A stretch of 64,000 nt of DNA from Crocinitomicaceae bacterium (GTDB lineage Bacteria; Bacteroidota; Bacteroidia; Flavobacteriales_D; Crocinitomicaceae). Where the stretch lies: assembly GCA_018402525.1 (NCBI GenBank), contig JAGYIR010000011.1:248001-312000 (forward strand), written 5' to 3'. The position numbers were made by a program, and so were the translations under genes. Below are positions 20,131-27,822 of the stretch, piece by piece (within the stretch, counting starts at the first letter, position 1; every line of letters starts with the position of its first letter). The notes under the pieces are model-generated. The model did not search any database. It was not told the origin of the DNA and saw only the letters and a list, made by a program, of their open reading frames with translations.

Positions 20131-20697
20131 CTAAACCTTTCCTAACATCGCCGATTTAAGACCTTTGTCAGCCGGTGTGCTTCCCAACCATATTGAAAAT
20201 AAAGCTTTCTTGAATTCAAGACCTTTCATCGTTCCAATTTTCTGATCGTTTTTTAAAACAACAACTCCAGTTCCTGGCACGTACTCAATATGTATTTTAT
20301 CTCCCACCTTAAATTCACTTTTGAAAAACCCCATGAATTCAGAAATTTGCTCAGATGTTGCTTTTCCGTGACTTGCTTTACCAAAACCTTCTTTCACCGT
20401 CTCTACGAATTTATCTCTGGTCACCTTACTAGAAACTATTTCGATGTGAATTGCCACCTCAGCATCATCTGATATGATTTTATTAGCATCCATAGAAGGC
20501 CTCGCAAGGTACAAGGCAGCAACATACAAATCGAACGTATACTTCTCACGCAATCCAGCTCCATTGTATATTAAAGTCTTCTGATTCACCGTTGTTTTGG
20601 CTTCAAAAGTAACTCCCGCAATTGTTCTTTTTTGAGCATATGTTGAATTTACACCAACTCCCAACAAGAAAAATAATACCACTCCAATCTTTTTCAT
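20131..20697 (-). CDS. Chalcone isomerase-like exported protein
   Basis: A 188-residue protein with a signal peptide ending near TYAQ (about residue 22). The mature part matches bacterial chalcone-isomerase-fold proteins: VTFEAKTTVNQKTLIYNGAGLREKYTFDLYVAALYLARPSMDANKII is the signature start, with VSSKVTRDKFVETVKEGF and the C-terminal GLEFKKALFSIWLG. These proteins bind fatty acids or similar ligands and are not known to make flavonoids in bacteria. No operon partner; it faces an OmpA-domain gene on one side and a small lipoprotein gene, divergently, on the other. Confidence 0.75.
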   Translation of the reverse strand: MKKIGVVLFFLLGVGVNSTYAQKRTIAGVTFEAKTTVNQKTLIYNGAGLREKYTFDLYVAALYLARPSMDANKIISDDAEVAIHIEIVSSKVTRDKFVETVKEGFGKASHGKATSEQISEFMGFFKSEFKVGDKIHIEYVPGTGVVVLKNDQKIGTMKGLEFKKALFSIWLGSTPADKGLKSAMLGKV

Positions 20698-20754
20698 CTA
20701 ATATGTTTTAACTATTTTAGCAATCTACTAAATTACAAATAAATCCGAAATAAC

Positions 20755-21018
20755 ATGAAAAGAATCTACTTTTCTTTTGCATTACTTGCAACTACGCTTG
20801 TCTCCTGTGGAGATCCAAATGAATGGACAGATGAACGTAAACAAATCGTTAAAGACAAGTGCGATAGCGAGTTATTTGATTGTGATTGCTTCCTTAAATC
20901 GACCATGGAATCGTTTCCAAACGCTCAAGATTACAATACAACGTTAGAAAACGAAAGTAAGAATCAAGAAAAAGTCGACGCTTATTGGGATAAAGTGTAC
21001 GAAGAGTGCATGAATTAG
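20755..21018 (+). CDS. Small lipoprotein of unknown function
   Basis: An 87-residue protein with a lipoprotein signal peptide (lipobox LVSC, Cys18) and a short acidic mature part that contains four more cysteines (KDKCDSELFDCDCFLKS, and CMN at the C-terminus). The even number of cysteines in an exported protein suggests disulfides. Small Cys-containing lipoproteins of this layout are common in Flavobacteriales. I do not recognise a family. Divergent from the chalcone-isomerase-like gene. Confidence 0.7.
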   Translation: MKRIYFSFALLATTLVSCGDPNEWTDERKQIVKDKCDSELFDCDCFLKSTMESFPNAQDYNTTLENESKNQEKVDAYWDKVYEECMN

Positions 21019-21028
21019 CATTGCGCCG

Positions 21029-21592
21029 CTAAAATTTCCGCATTCGTATAAAATTCTCAACAATTTTATTGCCTTTCGGAGTCATAATCGATTCTGGATG
21101 GAACTGAACACCATACATGTTAAAACCAGTATTTTGAAGTGCCATAATCACCTTACTTTTTGAGCGTGCGATGACTTCGAAATCACCCTCTTCATGTATC
21201 GCCCATGAATGGTACAATCCTACTTCAATTTGACTTTCTAGTTCATTGAAAAGCGGAACATTTTCGAGCTCAATTAATTCTGAAACACCGTGTTTTACAC
21301 TGTTTTGGTTGTATAAATGTCCACCCAAGTATTCAGCAATGGCTTGCATCCCAAGGCAAACACCGAGGATAGGAATTTGTTGGCTATGTGCCAATTGAAG
21401 AATGCTCATCATATTCCCTGCATGTCTTGGTAAACCAGGACCGGGAGAAAGGACGATGTGACTATAATCCTCAATGCTACCAATTGAATCATCATTGCGC
21501 ACAGTCACGACTTCCACACCTAAACCGATAAGCAGGTGTTCTAGATTGTATGTAAAGGAATCATAATTATCAAGAAGTAATACTGGCTTCAA
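21029..21592 (-). CDS. pabA: Aminodeoxychorismate/anthranilate synthase glutamine amidotransferase component
   Basis: Class I glutamine amidotransferase that supplies ammonia to a chorismate-using synthase for folate (PabA) or tryptophan (TrpG). 187 residues, standard length. Motifs: LLDNYDSFTYNLEHLL at the N-terminus, SPGPGLP, the nucleophile elbow GVCLGMQAIAEYLGG with the catalytic Cys, SWAIHEEG, and the His-Glu pair in GVQFHPESIMTP. There is no trp or pab partner next to it, so PabA, TrpG or an amphibolic subunit cannot be separated here; the isolated context slightly favours PabA. It is divergent from ridA and shares the intergenic promoter zone. Confidence 0.88.
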   Translation of the reverse strand: MKPVLLLDNYDSFTYNLEHLLIGLGVEVVTVRNDDSIGSIEDYSHIVLSPGPGLPRHAGNMMSILQLAHSQQIPILGVCLGMQAIAEYLGGHLYNQNSVKHGVSELIELENVPLFNELESQIEVGLYHSWAIHEEGDFEVIARSKSKVIMALQNTGFNMYGVQFHPESIMTPKGNKIVENFIRMRKF

Positions 21593-21620
21593 AACTCAAT
21601 TTTTTTTACGTAAACTTGTA

Positions 21621-21628
21621 CAAAATTA
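21621..21628 (-). promoter_or_regulatory. -7 promoter box of pabA-type gene
   Basis: On the minus strand TAATTTTG matches TAnnTTTG, 28 nt upstream of the pabA ATG. The box lies between the divergent pabA and ridA starts. Confidence 0.5.
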
Positions 21629-21638
21629 GCAAAATTGA

Positions 21639-22019
21639 ATGATGAAGAAAGTGATTCAAATTCCTGGAGCCCCTGCCCCTATCGGTCCGTATAGTCAAGC
21701 TGTCTTAAAATCTGACACACTATACGTTTCGGGACAAATCCCACTCGATCCAGCAACTGGAAATTTGGTGCAAGATTCCATTGAAGAAGCAACCCATCAG
21801 GTTTTAAAAAACATTCAATCACTTCTCAACGAAGCTGGTATGACGATGGAAAACATTGTGAAATGTAGCATTTTCCTCAAGGATTTAAATGATTTTTCTA
21901 AAGTCAATGAAATTTATGGTAGCTATTTTCGTTCTTCGTTTCCAGCCAGAGAAACAGTTCAAGTCGCTCGTTTACCACTCGATGTAGACATAGAAATTTC
22001 CTGTATTGCCGTGCTATAA
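21639..22019 (+). CDS. ridA: RidA family reactive intermediate deaminase
   Basis: A 126-residue homotrimeric enzyme that hydrolyses enamine/imine intermediates (such as 2-aminoacrylate) released by PLP enzymes, protecting branched-chain amino-acid enzymes. Motifs are GAPAPIGPYSQAV at the start, LYVSGQIPLDPATG, TMENIVKCSIFLKDLNDFSKVNEIY in the middle, and the active-site Arg in FPARETVQVARLP. Two ATGs stand in tandem at the start (21639 and 21642). The next gene begins 3 bases after the stop in the same frame (see the glycosyltransferase). Confidence 0.92.
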   Translation: MMKKVIQIPGAPAPIGPYSQAVLKSDTLYVSGQIPLDPATGNLVQDSIEEATHQVLKNIQSLLNEAGMTMENIVKCSIFLKDLNDFSKVNEIYGSYFRSSFPARETVQVARLPLDVDIEISCIAVL

Positions 22020-22022
22020 ATT

Positions 22023-23933
22023 TTGACAAATGAACCAACATATCAACTCAGTATTGTCATCGTTAATTACAACGTTGAATACTTCTTGGATCAATGTCTG
22101 GATTCAGTCAAAAAAGCCATTCTCCCCATATCAGCTGAAGTGATTATCGTCGATAATTGTTCAGTTGATGGATCAATTGAAATGCTTAAGAGTAAATACC
22201 CTGAATTCGAACTCATTGAAAACAAAATCAACAGTGGCTTCTCCAAAGCAAACAATCAGGCAATTCGACAAGCAAAAGGGAAATATGTTCTCTTGTTAAA
22301 TCCAGATACAATTGTAGCGGAAGACACGTTTTCAAAAGTCGTAGCGTTCATGGATAATACTCCCGATTGCGGCGGATTAGGTGTTCACATGATCGACGGA
22401 AAAGGGTGCTTTCTTCCAGAATCAAAGCGAGGATTACCAACGCCAATGGTCGCATTTTATAAGATTTTTGGACTTTCAAAGATATTCCCAAAATCAAAAC
22501 GATTCGGCCAGTACCATTTAGGACATTTAGGTGAATTTGAGATAAACAAAATCGATGTGCTCAGCGGTGCGTTTATGTTACTTAGAGCTGAAGCGCTGGA
22601 AAAAGTTGGTTTGCTGGACGAAGATTTTTTTATGTACGGCGAAGACATCGATCTATCCTACCGAATTACTTTAGGAGGGTATAATAATTATTATTTTCCC
22701 GATACAAGTATTATCCACTACAAAGGCGAGAGCACAAAAAAGAGTTCAATCAATTACGTTTTTGTCTTTTACCGTGCCATGGTCATTTTCGCCAAAAAAC
22801 ACTTTTCAGGAAAAAACGCGCGACTTTATTCATTACTCATCAATTTTGCCATTTATATTCGAGCGTCACTCGCTCTGTTGGTAAGATTTGTGAAACAAGC
22901 ATTTCTTCCTGTGATTGATTTTATTTACATTGTTACTGGACTATATGCACTGACCAATTACTGGCGTCTTGCAGAAATAGAATTCCAGGAGGACTTAATA
23001 AAATACTCCATACCGATTTATGCTGCGACTTGGTTGATCACCAGTATTTTTAATGGTGGCTACGACGTGCCAATTCGCCTGTTCAAACTGTTAAAAGGCG
23101 TATTTTGGGGAACAATTTTCATCCTAATAGCATACGCTACTCTCCCTAAATCGCTACAGTTTTCGAGATTATTCATTTTTATTGGCGCCGCCTGGGTGTT
23201 CGGATATTATGTGATTTCGCGAATATTCCTTCACTTTGCGATACGTAAGAAATTCAACCTTAAGGTACGAAGTAAAAAGAACTTTGTAGTGATTGGTAGT
23301 CATCAAGAATTTCAACGAGTTGTGGATTTATTAAAACAAACCAACGACCGGATCGGAAAAATTAGCTCCATTTCAATAGAAGAACTTGCGCCAGAAATTG
23401 AATGTGATGAATTAGTCTTTTGCTCAAAAGACATGAGCTACATGGAAATAATTCATATCATGAGAACATTAGAAATGGACCATTTCGATTTTAAAATTGC
23501 TCCAGCAAACGCCATGCATGTGATTGGAAGTAATTCAATCGAAACGGCTGGCGATTTATACATTCTAAATTTAAACACACTCGTGTCTAAGGAAAATAAG
23601 CGTAAAAAGCGACTGTTTGATGTACTTGGTTCAGGCCTCCTACTTGTTACAATTCCCGTGAGTGCTTTCATGTTTAAACACAAAAAGAAATACATTCAAA
23701 ATCTCGCTGCAATTTTTATCGGTAGAAAATCATTTATTGGCTTCTCAGATGAAGATATGCAGCGTGACGTTCGGTTACCGAAAATCAAAGCTGGAGTCTT
23801 ATCTCCTTGTGACGGTGTCACAATTGACCTCCCTTCGATTCACGAAAAAATCAATCTTTTATACGCACGTGATTACTCGATGCGAAAGGATTTTTCAATC
23901 ATTCTTAACTCGTGGACGAAGCTGGATCAATAA
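22023..23933 (+). CDS. GT2 glycosyltransferase fused to degenerate sugar-phosphate transferase
   Basis: A 636-residue membrane protein. Residues 8-260 are a family 2 glycosyltransferase of the WbbL-like rhamnosyltransferase type: LSIVIVNYNVEYFLDQCLDSV, DNCSVDGS, LLLNPDTIV and GEDIDLSYRI. Four to six hydrophobic segments follow (about 285-405), then a nucleotide-binding-like segment KNFVVIGSHQEFQRVVDLL. The tail (KRLFDVLGSGLLLVTIPV, RKSFIGF, LPKIKAGVL, ARDYSMRKDFSIILNSW) resembles a bacterial sugar transferase (PssE/WcaJ fold) but lacks the central LDExPQ catalytic block seen in the full enzyme at 31473. No ATG is available before the GT core; the only plausible start is TTG at 22023. Likely makes cell-surface glycan; the tail is probably a non-catalytic remnant. 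Confidence 0.75.
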   Translation: MTNEPTYQLSIVIVNYNVEYFLDQCLDSVKKAILPISAEVIIVDNCSVDGSIEMLKSKYPEFELIENKINSGFSKANNQAIRQAKGKYVLLLNPDTIVAEDTFSKVVAFMDNTPDCGGLGVHMIDGKGCFLPESKRGLPTPMVAFYKIFGLSKIFPKSKRFGQYHLGHLGEFEINKIDVLSGAFMLLRAEALEKVGLLDEDFFMYGEDIDLSYRITLGGYNNYYFPDTSIIHYKGESTKKSSINYVFVFYRAMVIFAKKHFSGKNARLYSLLINFAIYIRASLALLVRFVKQAFLPVIDFIYIVTGLYALTNYWRLAEIEFQEDLIKYSIPIYAATWLITSIFNGGYDVPIRLFKLLKGVFWGTIFILIAYATLPKSLQFSRLFIFIGAAWVFGYYVISRIFLHFAIRKKFNLKVRSKKNFVVIGSHQEFQRVVDLLKQTNDRIGKISSISIEELAPEIECDELVFCSKDMSYMEIIHIMRTLEMDHFDFKIAPANAMHVIGSNSIETAGDLYILNLNTLVSKENKRKKRLFDVLGSGLLLVTIPVSAFMFKHKKKYIQNLAAIFIGRKSFIGFSDEDMQRDVRLPKIKAGVLSPCDGVTIDLPSIHEKINLLYARDYSMRKDFSIILNSWTKLDQ

Positions 23934-23950
23934 TTCATTGTCTAACAATG

Positions 23951-23980
23951 TTGAAAAAAACGAAATTTCAGTTATTTTTG
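23951..23980 (+). promoter_or_regulatory. Promoter of E2 acyltransferase gene
   Basis: TTG at 23951-23953 and TATTTTTG at 23973-23980 are separated by exactly 19 nt, the textbook Bacteroidota promoter layout. The ATG follows 30 nt after the -7 box. Confidence 0.75.
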
Positions 23981-24010
23981 TACGCAGAATAAAGTCTTTA
24001 GAATATAATT

Positions 24011-25366
24011 ATGTCACAGATTGAAATAAGACTCCCGAAAATGGGAGAAAGTGTAACGGAAGCAACGATTACTAATTGGTTGAAAAATGTTGGAGATAGC
24101 GTAGCAATGGACGAACCATTGGTTGAAGTCGCAACAGACAAAGTAGACAATGAGTTGCCCTCGGAAGCTGAAGGTGTTCTTATTCAGAGGCTTTTCGAAG
24201 TCGATGACGTTGTTCAAGTGGGTGACGTAATTGCGATTATTTCTACAGACGGTGATGCTGGTCCTGCCGAGTCAAAAGCTCCTGCTACCAAAGTTGAAGT
24301 TGAGGTAGCAGAAGTTACTTCCTCAGTTCAATCAAACGCTACAGCGCCTCAAGTTACGCTTGAAAAGAACGGTTCATCGGGAAGATTTTATTCTCCTCTT
24401 GTTCGCAGCATAGCTGAAAAAGAAGGGGTTTCTCTTCAGCAATTGGATGGCATCAATGGAACAGGACAAGGAGAACGTGTAACAAAAAAAGATATCCTGT
24501 CTTTCATCGATAATGGTGGAGCGAAGCAGACTTCAGTAGCTACGCCGACTCCAACACAGCAAGTAGCGAAAACTTCTGCTCCAGCAACAAACGGTGCGGT
24601 ACAAACAGGCGGAGGATTCCTTTCCAACATCAAAGAACCGGTTGTAACCGTTGGTCCTAACGATGAAATCATTGAGATGGATCGCATGCGTAAAATTATC
24701 GCTGATCACATGGTCATGTCTACACATGTTGCTCCTCACGTAACAAGTTATGTTGAAGCGGATGTTACGAAGATTGTTAACTGGAGAAACAAAGTGAAAA
24801 AATCATACGCTGATAGAGAAGGTGAAAACATTACGTTTACCCCCATTTTCATGGAAGCAATCGTTAAGGCGATTAAAGATTTTCCAATGGTCAATGTTTC
24901 TGTATCTGGCAATCAAATCATTAAACGTAACGATATCAATATTGGTATGGCGACCGCACTGCCATCTGGAAATTTAATTGTACCTGTGATCAAAAATGCA
25001 GATCGATTGAACCTAAACGGTTTGACCAAATCAGTCAACCAGTTAGCCAACAATGCACGTAATAACGCATTAAAACCTGAAGACATTCAAGGTGGAACTT
25101 ACACGATAACAAATGTGGGAACATTTGGAAACGTGATGGGAACACCAATTATCAATCAACCACAAGTGGCTATTTTAGCGCTTGGAGCTATACGAAAAGT
25201 TCCTGCAGTGATTGAAACTCCGGAAGGAGATTTTATCGGTATTCGTCACAAAATGTTTTTGTCGCATTCATACGACCACCGCGTGGTAGATGGAGCGTTG
25301 GGAGGAATGTTTGTGAAACGAGTTGCTGATTACTTAGAACAATTTGACGAAAAAAGAGAGATTTAA
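24011..25366 (+). CDS. 2-oxoacid dehydrogenase E2 (dihydrolipoamide acyltransferase)
   Basis: A 451-residue E2 component that carries acyl groups on a lipoyl arm and transfers them to CoA. A single lipoyl domain (residues 1-80) has the lipoylated Lys44 in VEVATDKVDNEL. An Ala/Pro/Val-rich linker follows, then a peripheral-subunit-binding domain (about 124-168, YSPLVRSIAEKEGVSL...GERVTKKDILSF), a second linker, and the catalytic domain ending in SHSYDHRVVDGALGG with the HxxxDG active site. The TDKVDNELPS lipoyl motif is the branched-chain/2-oxoglutarate-like version rather than the pyruvate TDKA one, so it may serve branched-chain 2-oxoacids. E1 and E3 genes are not nearby, as is common in this group. 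Confidence 0.88.
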   Translation: MSQIEIRLPKMGESVTEATITNWLKNVGDSVAMDEPLVEVATDKVDNELPSEAEGVLIQRLFEVDDVVQVGDVIAIISTDGDAGPAESKAPATKVEVEVAEVTSSVQSNATAPQVTLEKNGSSGRFYSPLVRSIAEKEGVSLQQLDGINGTGQGERVTKKDILSFIDNGGAKQTSVATPTPTQQVAKTSAPATNGAVQTGGGFLSNIKEPVVTVGPNDEIIEMDRMRKIIADHMVMSTHVAPHVTSYVEADVTKIVNWRNKVKKSYADREGENITFTPIFMEAIVKAIKDFPMVNVSVSGNQIIKRNDINIGMATALPSGNLIVPVIKNADRLNLNGLTKSVNQLANNARNNALKPEDIQGGTYTITNVGTFGNVMGTPIINQPQVAILALGAIRKVPAVIETPEGDFIGIRHKMFLSHSYDHRVVDGALGGMFVKRVADYLEQFDEKREI

Positions 25367-25403
25367 AACGATTGACACCACACTAATCAAATAAACAATC
25401 CAC

Positions 25404-27713
25404 ATGAAAAATTTACACCTATTAGTTACCGCCCTGCTCTTTGCCACGACATCCATGGCACAAATGACAGCGGAGGAATTAAGAACTTTCCTTAACACTG
25501 CTTCTGAACAAGAGTTGTTGATTGAATGTTCAAGTATGACGCAGGAATACTATTACTACAATGGCGAAAAAGTGATCGATAAACTATTGACATTTCAACC
25601 AGAAAGCGCCAATTACAACTACAGAAAGGGCTACTTAGTCCTAAACTCTCGTTTGGATTATGCAACCGCAATTCCGTACTTAGAAAAAGCGATTAAAGAT
25701 ATCAATAAAAATTTTGACGCCTATTCTACCCGCGAGACGAGCGCTCCACCTGATGCTATTTATCATTTAGCTGCGTGCTATCACTTGGATGACCAATTAG
25801 ATAAAGCTAAGGAGCACTATGCGCTTTTCATATCAAGCAGTGCTAAGAAATCAGGTTTAATTCCAATTGCAGAGATGAACATCAAACAATGCGATGTCGC
25901 AAAGCATGAAATGAAAAATCCAAAAAAGGTGAAAGTCAATAATCTTGGAAACACTGTCAATACAAGTATGGCTGAGTATTCTCCAGCTGTATCGTTAGAC
26001 GGTCAATCACTCTATTTCACTTCTCGTAGACCTTGGGAAGATGGTAGTACAGAACAGTACAGAGATCCTAAGTTAAACAACTATCCTGAAGACGTTTATG
26101 TTAGTTATTTAGGCGAAGGGAATACATGGACAGCACCGGAGAAATTGGCATTTTGCGATGCTCAATTGAACGAAGCAACCATTTCTGTCAGCGGTGATGA
26201 AAGACGTATCTATATCTATCAAGATTACACGGGTGGTGGTGATATTTATTATTCTGATTTTTCCAACAATGACTTTGAGCAACTGCGCGCGTTAAAAAAT
26301 GATGAGGTCAACACTAAATCTTGGGAAACACATTGCACAGTAACACCTGATGGTGAAAACATGTATTTTGTATCGGATCGTCCAGGTGGTTATGGCGGAC
26401 GCGATATCTACCGTGTTACGAAGCTTCCAAATGGGGAGTGGAGTAAGGCTCAAAATTTGGGACCTGGAATCAATACCCCTTATGACGAAGACGCACCATT
26501 TATTGCAGTGGACAATAAGACACTTTATTTTTCAAGTAATGGTGATAAGAGTATGGGTGGATTTGATGTTTTTGTCACCTTCAGAGATGAGATGAACAAT
26601 TGGTCAACGCCTTTGAATATGGGATATCCAATTAACTCGACTGGAAATGACATTTTCTACACCACAACATTTGACGGTACACGTGGCTACCTTTCTTCGT
26701 TTAGAAAAGATGGCTTTGGCGAGAAGGATATCTATGAAATTCAAAATGACTACATGGGTAGCAATGCTATTAGCGCTGTCAGAGGTAAAGTTATTACAAC
26801 AGATGACTCCCCTCTTCCAGACAATTTGACTGTTCGAATAGAATGTTTAAACTGTGCTATCGATGAAGAAAAGGAAATACTACCACGTGTTAAAAATGGA
26901 ACCTATTTTTCTCTTCTATCACGCTGCAAAGAGTACAAAGTTCACTTTATGGATGGTGATCAAACGCTTAGAACTGAAAACATCGTAACAAAATGTAATG
27001 CTGAAAGCGAGGAACTTGAGCGAAATTACATAATTGGGCGTTACACACTTGCTGGTACAGTGACAAATAAGAACACATCTGCTCCGATCGCAAATGCAAC
27101 CGTTGAAATTATTGATGCTACCACAGAAAAGACATTGGCAACAGTTAAAACCGATGCAAACGGAGCGTATACCTCGTCCATCCTAGATGACAAAAACTAC
27201 GAGGACGTCCTAGATTTGAAAGTCAAATCAAGTGCAAAAGACTATTTAGCTCAAACTAACGTGGAGACTATTACCCTTGGTATGGAGCCGAACATTCAGT
27301 TGAACTACAAATTGAAACAAATTGAAGTTGGAATTGAAGTCGGAACAGAGCTGGCGCTTAATCCAATCTACTTCGACGTAGACAAGGCTGATATTCGCCC
27401 TGACGCTGCTTTAGAACTCGATAAAATTGTCGCTTTCATGAACGAGAACCCGACAGTTGTTATAGAGCTGGGATCGCACACTGACTGTCGCGCTTCAGAA
27501 GCATACAACAAAGCGCTGTCAAATCGTCGTGCAATTTCTTCTGCAAACTATATCAAGCAGCGAATTACCAACAAGAAGCGGATCAACGGTAAAGGTTTTG
27601 GTGAGTCGCAGTTAGTGAACGATTGTGGTTGTGAAGGCGATGTTGTTTCGGATTGCTCAGAAGAAGAGCACCAAGCAAATCGTAGAACTGAATTCAAGAT
27701 TATTAAAATGTAG
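25404..27713 (+). CDS. PorE-like protein: TPR, PD40 propeller, CNA-B-like and OmpA domain
   Basis: A 769-residue exported protein. Signal peptide MKNLHLLVTALLFATTSMAQ; TPR region about 35-165 (PESANYNYRKGYLVL, DYATAIPYLEKAI, YHLAACYHLDDQLDKAKEHY); WD40-like PD40 beta-propeller about 185-455 (YSPAVSLDGQSLYFTSRRPW, VTPDGENMYFVSDRPGGYGGRDIY, DNKTLYFSSNGDKSMGGFDVF); a carboxypeptidase-regulatory-like/CNA-B domain about 560-640; and an OmpA domain about 655-769 (PIYFDVDKADIRPDAALELDKI, ELGSHTDCRASEAYNKALSNRRA). This domain order matches PorE, the T9SS-associated peptidoglycan-binding protein, and its paralogues. Family membership is clear; whether this one serves T9SS is inference. It is followed by a tandem paralogue. 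Confidence 0.82.
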   Translation: MKNLHLLVTALLFATTSMAQMTAEELRTFLNTASEQELLIECSSMTQEYYYYNGEKVIDKLLTFQPESANYNYRKGYLVLNSRLDYATAIPYLEKAIKDINKNFDAYSTRETSAPPDAIYHLAACYHLDDQLDKAKEHYALFISSSAKKSGLIPIAEMNIKQCDVAKHEMKNPKKVKVNNLGNTVNTSMAEYSPAVSLDGQSLYFTSRRPWEDGSTEQYRDPKLNNYPEDVYVSYLGEGNTWTAPEKLAFCDAQLNEATISVSGDERRIYIYQDYTGGGDIYYSDFSNNDFEQLRALKNDEVNTKSWETHCTVTPDGENMYFVSDRPGGYGGRDIYRVTKLPNGEWSKAQNLGPGINTPYDEDAPFIAVDNKTLYFSSNGDKSMGGFDVFVTFRDEMNNWSTPLNMGYPINSTGNDIFYTTTFDGTRGYLSSFRKDGFGEKDIYEIQNDYMGSNAISAVRGKVITTDDSPLPDNLTVRIECLNCAIDEEKEILPRVKNGTYFSLLSRCKEYKVHFMDGDQTLRTENIVTKCNAESEELERNYIIGRYTLAGTVTNKNTSAPIANATVEIIDATTEKTLATVKTDANGAYTSSILDDKNYEDVLDLKVKSSAKDYLAQTNVETITLGMEPNIQLNYKLKQIEVGIEVGTELALNPIYFDVDKADIRPDAALELDKIVAFMNENPTVVIELGSHTDCRASEAYNKALSNRRAISSANYIKQRITNKKRINGKGFGESQLVNDCGCEGDVVSDCSEEEHQANRRTEFKIIKM

Positions 27714-27802
27714 TAGTTGATAACTATCAATTAGTTCACTTAATTGATTTTCATTTATTTACTAGTTTTGCTTTGTTCAATATAAAATATTGTAAATTGT
27801 AA

Positions 27803-27810
27803 TATTTTTG
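27803..27810 (+). promoter_or_regulatory. -7 promoter box of second PorE-like gene
   Basis: TATTTTTG matches TAnnTTTG and ends 12 nt before the ATG at 27823. Its presence argues against translation starting at the TTG at 27808, which lies inside the box. Confidence 0.5.
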
Positions 27811-27822
27811 AAATTATTGTTT

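Noticed and set aside
21639-23933. RidA-glycosyltransferase read-through fusion
   Set aside because: Same frame with a TAA between, but both families are complete alone and a TTG start is available.
27808-27822. TTG at 27808 as start of the second PorE-like protein
   Set aside because: It falls within a TATTTTTG promoter box and a better ATG with signal peptide follows at 27823.
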